Position numbers and translations under genes: made by a program
The notes under the pieces: generated by a model
Seen by the model: only the letters and a program-made list of their open reading frames with translations
Database searches by the model: none
Told to the model about the DNA's origin: nothing
Origin: CAZDBA01 sp964503615
GTDB lineage: Bacteria; Planctomycetota; Planctomycetia; Pirellulales; Pirellulaceae
NCBI GenBank assembly: GCA_964503615.1
Contig: CAZDBA010000119.1
Location: forward strand, 1-15,089
Direction: 5' to 3'
DNA length: 15,089 nucleotides
Part shown: positions 1 to 7,439 of the stretch, one piece after another
Position numbering within the stretch: position 1 is the first letter of the stretch
Layout of the letters: each line of letters opens with the position of its first letter

Positions 1-169
1 GAACACCAGGGATAAGTCCCTGATCAGCCAGCTTACGGAAGCAGATTCGGCAAATGCCAAATTTACGATAAACTCCTCGAGGCCTGCCGCACATTTTGCA
101 GCGACGTTCGCGACGAACCGAATACTTCGGTTCGCGATTAGCTTTTGCGATTTTCGATTTTCGAGCCAC
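1..169 (-). CDS. rpsN: 30S ribosomal protein S14, zinc-binding type (3' end cut by window)
   Basis: Small-subunit protein of the 30S head. Reading the minus strand from a GTG at 169 gives MARKSKIAKANREPKYSVRR followed by Cys-24, Cys-27, Cys-40 and Cys-43, the two CxxC pairs of the short zinc-binding (type Z, about 61 aa) form of S14. About 56 codons are inside the window; the last few residues lie beyond position 1. The GTG start is chosen because the family begins with M-A-[RK]-K-S at this point and a weak AGG lies about 9 nt upstream. It follows rplE by 89 bp, the normal L5-S14 order of the spc operon. With all four cysteines present it is the C+ form, which needs zinc; no zinc-free paralogue is visible here. 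Confidence 0.95.
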   Translation of the reverse strand, partial: MARKSKIAKANREPKYSVRRERRCKMCGRPRGVYRKFGICRICFRKLADQGLIPGV

Positions 170-258
170 AACTCAACCTGTTTAAAAAATTTACTGTTTT
201 GGGTCTGATCATGCCCTCAGGCGATGATCAATTGTCATCTACTGCAACGAAGCTTCCA
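170..258 (-). other. rplE-rpsN spacer, no gene
   Basis: This 89-bp intergenic stretch inside the operon has no reading frame with a plausible start and no strong hairpin that I can see. It holds only the weak ribosome binding site of rpsN near its left end. Confidence 0.6.
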
Positions 259-819
259 CTACGCAGCAGCCTCATTTTTATCGCTAAACGGGAAGCCGAA
301 CATCTTCAGCAACTCGTATCCTTGTTCGTTCGTTTCTGCAGTAGTAACGAACACAATATTCATCCCTTGAGAGCGAACGAATTTATCGGGATTGAGTTCA
401 GGGAACACAACGTATTCGTTCAAGCCCAAGCTGTAATTGCCTCGACCGTCAAATGCTTTGGGGTTGATTCCGCGAAAGTCGCGCACCCGGGGCAGAGCCA
501 GTGTCAACAAACGATCCATGAATTCAAACATGCGATCACCACGCAATGTGACTTTACAACCGATCGGCATGCCTTCGCGAAGTTTAAAGTTCGCAATCGA
601 CTTACGAGCTTTGGTGATGATCGGTTTTTGACCGGCAATCAACCCCATCGCTTCCGCGGCATCCTGAAGGTTCTTTTTGTCGTCCTTGGCGCTACCGACA
701 CCCATGTTCATGACGACCTTTTCCATTTTTGGAATCGCCATGACGTTTTTGATGCCGAACTTTTCGCCAAATTGGTTGCGAATGTTTTCGTTGTAAAAAG
801 TTTGTAGTCGAGTAGCCAT
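259..819 (-). CDS. rplE: 50S ribosomal protein L5
   Basis: L5 binds 5S rRNA in the central protuberance of the large subunit. The 186-aa product has the family landmarks: an N-terminal segment LQTFYNENIRNQFGEKF, the VVMNMGVGSAKDDKK motif around residues 36-50, KPIITKARKSIANFKLREG around 64-83, and the RDFRGINPKAFDGRGNYSLG block around 113-132. Length is close to the usual 179-187. The ATG at 819 is the family start; the upstream GCGGAATGAATA gives only a weak Shine-Dalgarno. The gene normally just before it, rplX (L24), is missing: only 91 bp separate it from rplN. The C-terminus ends in a short Ala run (NEAAA), a feature also seen at the tails of L29 and S17 here. Confidence 0.97.
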   Translation of the reverse strand: MATRLQTFYNENIRNQFGEKFGIKNVMAIPKMEKVVMNMGVGSAKDDKKNLQDAAEAMGLIAGQKPIITKARKSIANFKLREGMPIGCKVTLRGDRMFEFMDRLLTLALPRVRDFRGINPKAFDGRGNYSLGLNEYVVFPELNPDKFVRSQGMNIVFVTTAETNEQGYELLKMFGFPFSDKNEAAA

Positions 820-910
820 TATTCATTCCGCCGCAGCAGATGGTTTGGATTGTTTTTTAAAATTAAACCTGGTCGTGTGTTTCGCTTTTACGAACCACTT
901 TACAGGTCCG
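820..910 (-). other. rplN-rplE spacer where rplX would be expected
   Basis: In the classical spc order rplX (L24, roughly 75-115 codons) sits between rplN and rplE. Here only 91 bp are present, too short for any L24. Directly after the rplN stop, in the same frame, 15 codons read RTCKVVRKSETHDQV then stop. A second frame, open from a TGA that overlaps the rplN end, reads through GPVKWFVKAKHTTRF and ends SKPSAAAE just before rplE; it has no standard start codon. Either might be a remnant of the 3' end of a lost rplX, but the match is too short to decide. Confidence 0.5.
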
Positions 911-1279
911 TTAAATCACTTCGTTTGCCAAGCTGACGATTTTCATAAAGTTGCGATCACGCAGCTCACGAGCAACCGCTCCAAAGATCCGCGTTCCACG
1001 TGGATTCTTGTCAGCGTCGATGATCACTGCCGCGTTAGTGTCGAATTTGATGTAACTGCCATCAACCCGACGTGTCGGCTGTTTGACTCGCACGATCACT
1101 GCTCGCACGATCGTTTTCTTTTTGATGTCACTGCCGGGAATCACGCTTTTGACGCTGCAGACAATGACATCCCCCAAGCCGGCAAAGCGTCGGCGAGAAC
1201 CACCCAGCACTTTGATGCACTGGATTTCTTTCGCGCCGGTATTGTCGGCAACCTGTAGTCGTGTTTCTTGTTGGATCAT
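911..1279 (-). CDS. rplN: 50S ribosomal protein L14
   Basis: L14 binds 23S rRNA near the subunit interface and contacts 16S rRNA through bridge B8. The product is exactly 122 aa, the standard length. It starts MIQQETRLQVADNTGAKE and contains CIKVLGGS near residues 20-27, the KKKTIVRAVIVR segment, DANAA-like FDTNAAVIID and the conserved end RNFMKIVSLANEVI. The ATG at 1279 is the family start. The C-terminus is intact, so the missing rplX downstream is not caused by truncation of this gene. It follows rpsQ by 69 bp, with only a weak purine-rich stretch as ribosome binding site. Confidence 0.97.
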   Translation of the reverse strand: MIQQETRLQVADNTGAKEIQCIKVLGGSRRRFAGLGDVIVCSVKSVIPGSDIKKKTIVRAVIVRVKQPTRRVDGSYIKFDTNAAVIIDADKNPRGTRIFGAVARELRDRNFMKIVSLANEVI

Positions 1280-1348
1280 GGGTTCGACTTTCGTCGTATC
1301 TTTTGTGTTCTGGTTTTATTCAAACGTTGTCAGGCTAGTCGCAACGGA

Positions 1349-1744
1349 TTAACTTTCCGCCGAATCGTCTGCTGGAGCTTCTTCAGCAGCTGGCTTTTCA
1401 GCAGGTGCTGGCTTTTCTGGCTTCTTCGAAGCTGCCGCGGCCGCCTCTTCTTCCTGCTTGGCAAGTTTCTGAGCAGCACGCAACGCGGCCACATCCACTT
1501 CACGGCTTTTCTCCACCACAGAAACCAAAGCCCAACGCTTCTTTTTGGAGATCGGCTTTGACTCAATGATCTTGACCGTGTCACCAACACCGGACTCGTT
1601 GTTCTCATCGTGTACGTAACAAGTCGTTCGCTGACGAATGAACTTGCCGTACTTAGGGTGGCGAACCAAACGTGGAATCTCGACCACGCGGGTCTTGTCC
1701 ATCTTGTCGCTTTTTACTCGGCCAATTGCTTCGCGTTTTGGCAT
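1349..1744 (-). CDS. rpsQ: 30S ribosomal protein S17 with low-complexity C-terminal extension
   Basis: S17 is a primary 16S rRNA binding protein of the OB-fold type. Residues 1 to about 82 form the standard domain: the start MPKREAIGRVKSDKMDKTRV, the RHPKYGKFIRQRTTCYVHDE core (29-47) and the GDTVKIIESKPISKKKRW segment (54-71). Bacterial S17 normally ends near 85-90 residues; this one has 131. The extra 45 or so begin with a charged stretch predicted helical (LRAAQKLAKQEEE) and continue as an Ala/Glu/Lys/Pro repeat tail with a final acidic end. The tail keeps the frame and stop in this DNA, so it is not an obvious frameshift. The ATG at 1744 is preceded by AAAGAGAAA as a modest ribosome binding site. 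Confidence 0.95.
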   Translation of the reverse strand: MPKREAIGRVKSDKMDKTRVVEIPRLVRHPKYGKFIRQRTTCYVHDENNESGVGDTVKIIESKPISKKKRWALVSVVEKSREVDVAALRAAQKLAKQEEEAAAAASKKPEKPAPAEKPAAEEAPADDSAES

Positions 1745-1795
1745 TTCAATTTCTCTTTTTGTTTATCGTTGATTTGGCGATTTGACAAAGGCGAA

Positions 1796-2032
1796 CTAGC
1801 TGGCTGCTGGTTCCACGGCTCCCGACTTGGCAGCTTCGATCTCATGCCGACGCTGGGTTTGAATCGTTTTGATGCGAGCGATCTCGGCTCGCAACCGCTT
1901 CAATTCCGAAGGCACGTCCAACCGATCTGTTTGAGCTTGCACCTTCAGCTTGAACAATGACGTGCACGCCTCTCGCAAGGTCGCGGTCAATTGTTCGTCA
2001 CTCATTTCACGTAATTCAGCGGGAGCAGTCAT
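1796..2032 (-). CDS. rpmC: 50S ribosomal protein L29
   Basis: L29 is a small two-helix protein at the polypeptide exit on the large subunit, near the docking site of trigger factor and SRP. The 78-aa product contains the typical ELREMSDEQLTATLREA first helix (about 6-22), the LFKLKVQAQTDRLDVPSELK block (26-45) and the RAEIARIKTIQTQRR second helix (48-63). It is somewhat longer than the common 63-70 aa because of a short N-terminal TAPA and a C-terminal tail ending VEPAAS. Position between rplP and rpsQ is canonical. The upstream ribosome binding site is weak. Confidence 0.95.
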   Translation of the reverse strand: MTAPAELREMSDEQLTATLREACTSLFKLKVQAQTDRLDVPSELKRLRAEIARIKTIQTQRRHEIEAAKSGAVEPAAS

Positions 2033-2142
2033 TTTTCTGTGTCTATCGAAATTAAGTTGTTCGAAAATTCCAAACAGGAAATAGGTTTTCGGTTCCCGTC
2101 ACCACAACACCTTTGTCGTGGCAACGATCCAAACATCGTTGG
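2033..2142 (-). other. rplP-rpmC spacer, no gene
   Basis: This is the second largest gap within the ribosomal cluster (110 bp). I see no supported coding frame and no clear hairpin; plus-strand frames crossing it are antisense to rplP and unlike any known protein. Confidence 0.5.
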
Positions 2143-2559
2143 TTACATTGTCCGCCGTTTGACCATCCGCACGCGGAACGCCAACTTGTGCGCCAAACGA
2201 GCAAAGCAGATTTTAGCCTGCTGCTCACTCACGCCACTGAGTTCGTACAAAATGGTTCCAGGCTTAATTGTGGCCACCCAGTATTCCGGCTCGCCCTTAC
2301 CTTTACCCATTCGAGTTTCGAGTGGGGTCGAAGTAATAGACCGGTGCGGAAACACGCGGATGTACAATTTTCCTTCGCCGCGGATATATTGCTGTGCAGC
2401 AATACGTCCCGCTTCGATTGTTTGAGCTTTTAACCAGCCAGGATCCAGAGATTGAAGGCCATAATCGCCAAAGACAACAGTGTTGCCTCGTGACGCATTA
2501 CCTTTTATACGACCTCTTTGGACCTTTCGATGCTTGACCCTTTTGGGCATCAGAGCCAT
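2143..2559 (-). CDS. rplP: 50S ribosomal protein L16
   Basis: L16 sits at the A-site side of the peptidyl transferase region. The 138-aa product shows MPKRVKHRKVQRG at residues 4-16, the GLQSLDPGWLKAQTIEAGR region (34-52), the VFPHRSITSTPLETRMGKGKGEPEYWVA-type block split around Arg-82 and Trp-94, and an AHKL segment near the C-terminus. The ATG at 2559 is preferred over the one at 2550 because GGAG sits 6 nt upstream of it. This start and its ribosome binding site lie inside the 3' end of rpsC, giving a 62-bp same-strand overlap in a different frame, which suggests translational coupling with S3. All other genes of the cluster are well separated. Confidence 0.96.
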   Translation of the reverse strand: MALMPKRVKHRKVQRGRIKGNASRGNTVVFGDYGLQSLDPGWLKAQTIEAGRIAAQQYIRGEGKLYIRVFPHRSITSTPLETRMGKGKGEPEYWVATIKPGTILYELSGVSEQQAKICFARLAHKLAFRVRMVKRRTM

Positions 2560-3202
2560 CGTCTTCTCCGTAGTTACCTTTGTTAATCCACACCTGAATA
2601 CCGATGTGCCCCTGCGGCGTCATGGCTTCGGTGAATCCGTAATCAATATTTGCACGCAAAGTGCTTAATGGAATGGAACCCGCGATCTGCTTTTCACGTC
2701 TCGCCATTTCCGCTCCACCCAAACGACCCGCCAATTGGATTTTGATGCCCTTCGCACCTGCATCCATCGACTCCTGCAAACCACGCTTCATGGTCCGCCG
2801 GAAACTGGATCGTTTTTGTAGTTGTTCTGCAATTTTCTCAGCGACCAATTGGGCCTGCAACTCAGGTCGAGAAATCTCTTCGACTTTGAGATTAATGCGA
2901 CGCCCGATCAAGTTCTGCAGCTCTTCCTGCAAGATCTCAATCTCCTGACCCTTCTTACCGATAATCAAACCGGGACGGGCCACGAACAGGATCACTTTGA
3001 CTTCGTCTCGAGTCCGCTCGATCTCGATCCGATCGATACCAGCGTTCTTGTAATTCTTAGTCGGGTGCTTTTTGATAAAGTCACGCAGCTTTTTGTCTTC
3101 GACCAAAAGCGTTGCGAACTCATCTTTTGGAGCGTACCAGCGGCTTCCCCAGCCACGCATGACGCCCACTCTAAAACCGACTGGATTTACTTTTTGACCC
3201 AT
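2498..3202 (-). CDS. rpsC: 30S ribosomal protein S3
   Basis: S3 lines the mRNA entry tunnel of the 30S subunit. The 234-aa protein starts MGQKVNPVGFRVGVMRGW, has a KH domain with the GKKG loop at 82-85 (RPGLIIGKKGQEIEIL), then the SSFRRTMKRGLQESMDAGAK entry-tunnel block around 142-161 and the GRLGGAEMAR motif near 168-177, and finishes with the HIGIQVWI strand and a basic tail. Length matches the family (about 210-240). The tail codons YGEDDGSDA also contain the Shine-Dalgarno and start of rplP in another frame. The gene follows rplV by 46 bp, the shortest true gap of the cluster. Confidence 0.97.
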   Translation of the reverse strand: MGQKVNPVGFRVGVMRGWGSRWYAPKDEFATLLVEDKKLRDFIKKHPTKNYKNAGIDRIEIERTRDEVKVILFVARPGLIIGKKGQEIEILQEELQNLIGRRINLKVEEISRPELQAQLVAEKIAEQLQKRSSFRRTMKRGLQESMDAGAKGIKIQLAGRLGGAEMARREKQIAGSIPLSTLRANIDYGFTEAMTPQGHIGIQVWINKGNYGEDDGSDAQKGQASKGPKRSYKR

Positions 3203-3248
3203 GAGTTAGTCTCTTTGGTTCTCTTTGTTTTGTTTCGTAATCGTTAAA

Positions 3249-3596
3249 TCAAACTTCGTCGATTTGAACACTGATATGCGACATTCGCTTAGTCAAAATA
3301 TGCGCCATACCACGACCCTTTGGCTTCATTCGCTTAAAAGTCGGTCCAACATCGATGCGGGCATCGGTGATATACAGACTGTGAATATCCACGATCCGTC
3401 CCGGGTTCTGGTCGGGATCCTGGGCGTTCGCCAAAGCCGTTTTGATAACCTTCTCCAACATCCGAGCACCACGCTGTGGTTGGTAGCGAAGAATATCCAG
3501 AGCTTCATCCACAAACTTACCACGAACCATATTGGCCAGAGGACGAACCTTGGTCGGGCTGATACGTGCGAATTTGTGTGTTGATTTAAATGCCAT
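3249..3596 (-). CDS. rplV: 50S ribosomal protein L22
   Basis: L22 has a globular domain and a long beta-hairpin that reaches into the nascent peptide exit tunnel. The product from the ATG at 3596 is 115 aa: MAFKSTHKFARISPTKVRPL at the start, MVRGKFVDEALDIL, a LEKVIKTALANAQ helix and the hairpin around TFKRMKPKGRGMAHILTKR (about 85-103). A longer frame to 3626 exists but would add ten residues unlike the family; the shorter start has GGGA about 8 nt upstream. It lies between rpsS and rpsC as expected. L22 hairpin changes are a known cause of macrolide resistance; nothing here looks inserted or deleted. Confidence 0.96.
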   Translation of the reverse strand: MAFKSTHKFARISPTKVRPLANMVRGKFVDEALDILRYQPQRGARMLEKVIKTALANAQDPDQNPGRIVDIHSLYITDARIDVGPTFKRMKPKGRGMAHILTKRMSHISVQIDEV

Positions 3597-3664
3597 GTTT
3601 GTATTCCCAAAAATTGGATAATCCAATTTGTGTGCTCAGCTCTTAAACGCTCAGCAGCGGTTGT

Positions 3665-3931
3665 TTACTTTTTCTTTCCACCGTGACCACGAAACGTGCG
3701 AGTCGCGGCAAATTCGCCCAATTTATGACCGACCATATCTTCGGTAATCTGCACTTTAATGTGTGCACGACCGTTATGGACCATAAAAGTGAGACCAATC
3801 ATTTCCGGCACCACAGTCGAAGCTCGTGCCCACGTTTTAATTGGCTCGCGATTACCCGACTCAACGGCCTTCTGCACCTTGCGGAACAGTTTCTCGTCGA
3901 CGAACGGGCCCTTCTTTTGTGATCTACTCAT
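3665..3931 (-). CDS. rpsS: 30S ribosomal protein S19
   Basis: S19 forms a complex with S13 in the 30S head. From the ATG at 3931 the protein is 88 aa: MSRSQKKGPFVDEKLFRKVQ, the IKTWARASTVVPEMIG block (31-46), HNGRAHIKV (52-60) and the conserved VGHKLGEFAATRTFRGHGGK end (67-86). A GTG at 3970 would add 13 residues not found in S19 and is rejected. Ribosome binding is weak (AAAGAAA). It follows rplB by 68 bp. Confidence 0.97.
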   Translation of the reverse strand: MSRSQKKGPFVDEKLFRKVQKAVESGNREPIKTWARASTVVPEMIGLTFMVHNGRAHIKVQITEDMVGHKLGEFAATRTFRGHGGKKK

Positions 3932-3999
3932 GATTTTCTTTATTCGTTTTGATTCAGCAAACCAAGCCACTGCAGGCCAGGCCTAATGTTTCTTCCTGT

Positions 4000-4860
<861 letters not shown>

Positions 4861-4959
4861 GGCTTTGTCTCGTTATTTTTTACGACTGTTTTTCACTTGC
4901 AATTTCAAGGGTCAAAAACCACCCCGAACTGCTGTCGCCCTTCATTCCGTTTTAATCGT

Positions 4960-5310
4960 TTAGAAGAAGTCGATACGATGGTCGCCCTTCAGTTTGACGA
5001 TTGCCTTTTTCCAATCCTTAGTGCGACCGAACCGAAAGCGATAACGTCGCGTTTTACCTTTGCGAGTCTGCGTGGCAATCTTTTCAACTTCGACACCAAA
5101 CAGCAACTCAACAGCTTGCCGGATCTGAGTCTTGGTCGCCAACGGATTAACCGCAAAGCTGTACTGATTAAACTTATCTGACTGAAACACACCCTTCTCG
5201 GTCACAAGCGGACGCAAGATGATCTGATGCGGAGAGAGCGAAAGGCCATTACGGCGACTTCCGTCACGCTTCGGTTTCATTCCAGGTTTCTTTTTCGTTG
5301 ATGTTGCCAT
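4960..5310 (-). CDS. rplW: 50S ribosomal protein L23
   Basis: L23 lies at the exit of the ribosomal tunnel and docks trigger factor and SRP. The core from about residue 24 reads LSPHQIILRPLVTEKGVFQ, then KFNQYSFAVNPLATKTQIRQ and AVELLFGVEVEKI, with the conserved basic loop TRKGKTRRYRFRFGRTKDWK (about 81-100). The product is 116 aa rather than the usual 95-100 because of a roughly 22-residue Lys/Arg-rich N-terminal extension (ATSTKKKPGMKPKRDGSRR). A later start at the internal Met-11 would halve the extension, so the exact start is less certain than the gene itself. Its neighbours rplD and rplB are in the standard order. Confidence 0.95.
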   Translation of the reverse strand: MATSTKKKPGMKPKRDGSRRNGLSLSPHQIILRPLVTEKGVFQSDKFNQYSFAVNPLATKTQIRQAVELLFGVEVEKIATQTRKGKTRRYRFRFGRTKDWKKAIVKLKGDHRIDFF

Positions 5311-5374
5311 CGCTTATCTCCAACAGGCACCCTGCCAATGTCTTCGTTCTTAAATACGGGACCATCGTCCGCGA

Positions 5375-6016
5375 TTAACGAGTAACTTTTTGGGCAGCCT
5401 TCTCCTTAATTGAATCCATTGCGGCTTTGGTGATCACCATACAGTCAGGACGCAAAACGCTCAGTGCGTTCAAGTCCGACACATTAAGGACCTCGACACG
5501 ACTAATATTCCGTGCCGACTTGTAAACTGCAGAATTGTGTTCTTCAGTGGCAATCAAAGCACTCTTGCCTTCAAGGCCAATCGCCTTCATCAACCCGGCA
5601 ATCTGCTTCGTTTGCGGCTTATCCATCTTCAGCTCGTCGATAACGACAACCTGCTCTGACTGGATCTTACCCGCAACCGCCATTCGCGTCGCCAACCGCA
5701 CTGCCTTGCGAGGCAAGCGATAAGAGAAATCACGAGGACGCTTCGCCATCGCATGCCCACCACCACGGCGAATGTTCGATCGACGAGAACCGGCACGAGC
5801 ATTACCCGTACCTTTCTGACGGTACATCTTCTTGGTTGACCCAGCCACCTCGGCACGAGTCTTAGTCTTAAAGCTACCTTGCCGCGCGTTTGCCTGGTAC
5901 ATCACCACAACATCGTGCAACAACTGCTTATTGATCTTTTCAGCGATCGAAGCAGGGTCGATTTCGTACTTCCCAACCTCTTTGCCGCTCAAATTGTAAA
6001 CAGGCAAGCTTGCCAT
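5375..6016 (-). CDS. rplD: 50S ribosomal protein L4
   Basis: L4 is a 23S rRNA binding protein whose long loop reaches the exit tunnel; in gamma-proteobacteria it also represses its own S10 operon through the mRNA leader. The 213-aa product starts MASLPVYNLSGKEVGKYEID and carries the loop with YRQKGTGNARAGSRRSNIRR at 65-84 followed by GGGHAMAKRPRDFSYRLPRK (85-104). The C-terminal half has the typical VVVIDELKMDKPQTKQ and LNVSDLNALSVLR segments. Length is normal (200-215). The start ATG at 6016 is the family start, 75 bp after rplC. Whether it regulates the hairpin-bearing leader at 7381-7439 is unknown. Confidence 0.97.
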   Translation of the reverse strand: MASLPVYNLSGKEVGKYEIDPASIAEKINKQLLHDVVVMYQANARQGSFKTKTRAEVAGSTKKMYRQKGTGNARAGSRRSNIRRGGGHAMAKRPRDFSYRLPRKAVRLATRMAVAGKIQSEQVVVIDELKMDKPQTKQIAGLMKAIGLEGKSALIATEEHNSAVYKSARNISRVEVLNVSDLNALSVLRPDCMVITKAAMDSIKEKAAQKVTR

Positions 6017-6091
6017 AATTCTTATTCCACTCTTTGTAAGCCTCGTTCATCGCCCTGACCCCCACCAAAGTGAGATCAAATCGAGAGTGAC

Positions 6092-6808
6092 CTAAACCAT
6101 ATTTGTCTCTTTAACGATCAGCATTCCACCAGTCGGCCCTGGCACGGCACCCTCAACGAGGATCAGGTTGTGCTCTGGCACGACCTGCACAACGTTCAAG
6201 TTGCGAACAGTAATCCGCTTGGCACCGTACTGACCCGCCATCCGCTTGCCTTTAAACAAACGACTCGGATAAGCTGACATACCTGTACCACCGGCGTGAC
6301 GATGACACTTCTTTACACCGTGAGTCGCACGCTGACCGGAGAAGTTATGACGCTTCATAACACCCGCATAACCACGACCCTTACTTGTACCAACAACGTC
6401 GACCGCCTTCACTTCTTCCAGCAAGTCAACCTTAACCTCTTGACCAACCTCCATTCCGTCGCCGCCACCGCGGATCTCACGAATGAATTTCTTCGGCTGA
6501 CAATCAGCTTTTGGGGTCGGTTCAACACCAGCCTTTTCGCGGGCTGCAGCTCGCTTACTTTTAAGAGCCGCAACATGGCCGCGCTCTGCACGACTAGCCT
6601 GAGACTGACGTGAACGGTGGTCCCCACGGGGACGTTTTTTATCTAGATAGCCCAACTGCACGGCACTGTAGCCGTCTTTTTCATCAGTACGAATCTGCAG
6701 AACCTGACAGGGACCTGCTTCGATGACCGTAACGGGAGTCGCAACCCCGGTTTCGGGGTCAAAGACCTGGGTCATCCCGACCTTACGGCCGAGTATGCCT
6801 TTACTCAT
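6092..6808 (-). CDS. rplC: 50S ribosomal protein L3 with internal basic insertion
   Basis: L3 is an early assembly protein near the peptidyl transferase centre. The start MSKGILGRKVGMTQVFDPET, the KAVDVVGTSKGRGYAGVMKR block and the MAGQYGAKRITVRNLNVVQV/GAVPGPTGG end are diagnostic. The product is 238 aa, about 30 longer than the E. coli protein. The extra length falls between about residues 57 and 108, a Lys/Arg/Ala-rich stretch (SRAERGHVAALKSKRAAARE, then PKADCQPKKFIREIR). The frame is uninterrupted, so I take it as a lineage insertion. The ATG at 6808 has AAAGG about 9 nt upstream. A 201-bp gap separates it from rpsJ, by far the largest in the cluster. Confidence 0.96.
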   Translation of the reverse strand: MSKGILGRKVGMTQVFDPETGVATPVTVIEAGPCQVLQIRTDEKDGYSAVQLGYLDKKRPRGDHRSRQSQASRAERGHVAALKSKRAAAREKAGVEPTPKADCQPKKFIREIRGGGDGMEVGQEVKVDLLEEVKAVDVVGTSKGRGYAGVMKRHNFSGQRATHGVKKCHRHAGGTGMSAYPSRLFKGKRMAGQYGAKRITVRNLNVVQVVPEHNLILVEGAVPGPTGGMLIVKETNMV

Positions 6809-7009
6809 AACATTCGCCTTTTGTATTCAGTTGGACTTGCAACGCGGAAGCACAATCATCTTTGCAACTCGACCGGGTCGGGGTGATTCCGTCCGCTGGG
6901 TCGGGCCGCTGCTGAATGCCTTATCCGACGCGGCTTCCGTTCATATTGTTTTTTGGGTTTATCAAATTAAAAAGCCAAGAGCTTTCCACCCCCGGCCAAT
7001 CTACTTCAA
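6809..7009 (-). other. 201-bp spacer between rpsJ and rplC
   Basis: No supported gene. On the plus strand GGGTCGGG occurs twice (6875-6882 and 6898-6905), and GCGGAAGC at 6844-6851 can pair in part with GGCTTCCG near 6932-6939, so the transcript could form a long-range helix enclosing the two repeats. The AT-rich end near rpsJ (around 6950-6975) has no clear U-tract terminator. It could hold an internal promoter or a leader for rplC, but I see no convincing -35/-10 pair. Confidence 0.4.
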
Positions 7010-7333
7010 CTACTTTGCGGACGCCTTGATCTTAATCTCAACACCAGCAGGAACACTCAACTTATTGAGCGCTTCGATCGTCTTTGCAGTCGCCTGAACG
7101 ATATCAATCAAACGTTTGTGAGTTCGTATCTCAAACTGCTGACGAGCTTTCTTGTTGACAAATGGAGACGACAAAACCGTATACCGCTCAATACGAGTCG
7201 GCAGCGGAATCGGTCCGTGGACTTCGGAGTGAGTTCGCTTGGCAGTGTCTACAATTTCCTGCGCGCTCTGATCCAGCACAGCATGATCGTAGGCTTCCAT
7301 ACGGATTCGAATGACTTCGGGATTCCCAGCCAC
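7010..7333 (-). CDS. rpsJ: 30S ribosomal protein S10 / NusE
   Basis: S10 is part of the 30S head and, as NusE, of transcription antitermination complexes. The 107-aa product contains IRIRMEAYDHAVLDQSAQEI (8-27), the loop SEVHGPIPLPTRIERYTVL (36-54), SPFVNKKARQQFEIRTHKR (56-74) and the LSVPAGVEIKIKA end. The start is GTG at 7333, with GGAG 9 nt upstream; this gives a normal length. It is the first gene of the cluster; upstream lies a 489-bp divergent region rather than tuf or fusA, so the str and S10 operons are separate here. Confidence 0.97.
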   Translation of the reverse strand: MAGNPEVIRIRMEAYDHAVLDQSAQEIVDTAKRTHSEVHGPIPLPTRIERYTVLSSPFVNKKARQQFEIRTHKRLIDIVQATAKTIEALNKLSVPAGVEIKIKASAK

Positions 7334-7380
7334 TTACTCTTACTCCAATAATTCGTCAACAAATACAGTTTCTGTCTCAA

Positions 7381-7439
7381 GCAGGAGGGTGACCTGCGCG
7401 TACATCCCCCGCAAAGGGGTAATCCATGAAGATATGGAT
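7381..7439 (-). promoter_or_regulatory. Three consecutive hairpins in the rpsJ leader
   Basis: Three small inverted repeats lie in a row 48-106 bp upstream of the rpsJ start: GCAGG/CCTGC (7381-7385 with 7393-7397, 7-nt loop), CCCC/GGGG (7407-7410 with 7416-7419, 5-nt loop) and ATCCAT/ATGGAT (7422-7427 with 7434-7439, 6-nt loop). In the minus-strand transcript they would form tandem stem-loops in the 5' leader of the S10 operon. None has a U-tract, so a plain terminator is unlikely. An autoregulatory leader (ribosomal protein binding site) is an inference only. Confidence 0.45.

Noticed and set aside
145..807. Long plus-strand frame (220 codons) antisense to rplE
   Set aside because: It lies fully opposite a clear L5 gene plus its flank, and its translation resembles no known protein; such shadows are common opposite conserved genes.
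1330..1608. Minus-strand Arg/Lys/Ser-rich 92-codon frame overlapping rpsQ
   Set aside because: It is an out-of-frame reading of the rpsQ tail; low-complexity codons produce such repeats in the other frames.
3932..3970. Upstream GTG start for S19 giving a 13-residue extension
   Set aside because: The S19 family starts at MSRSQKKGPF; the extra residues do not fit and the later ATG is canonical.
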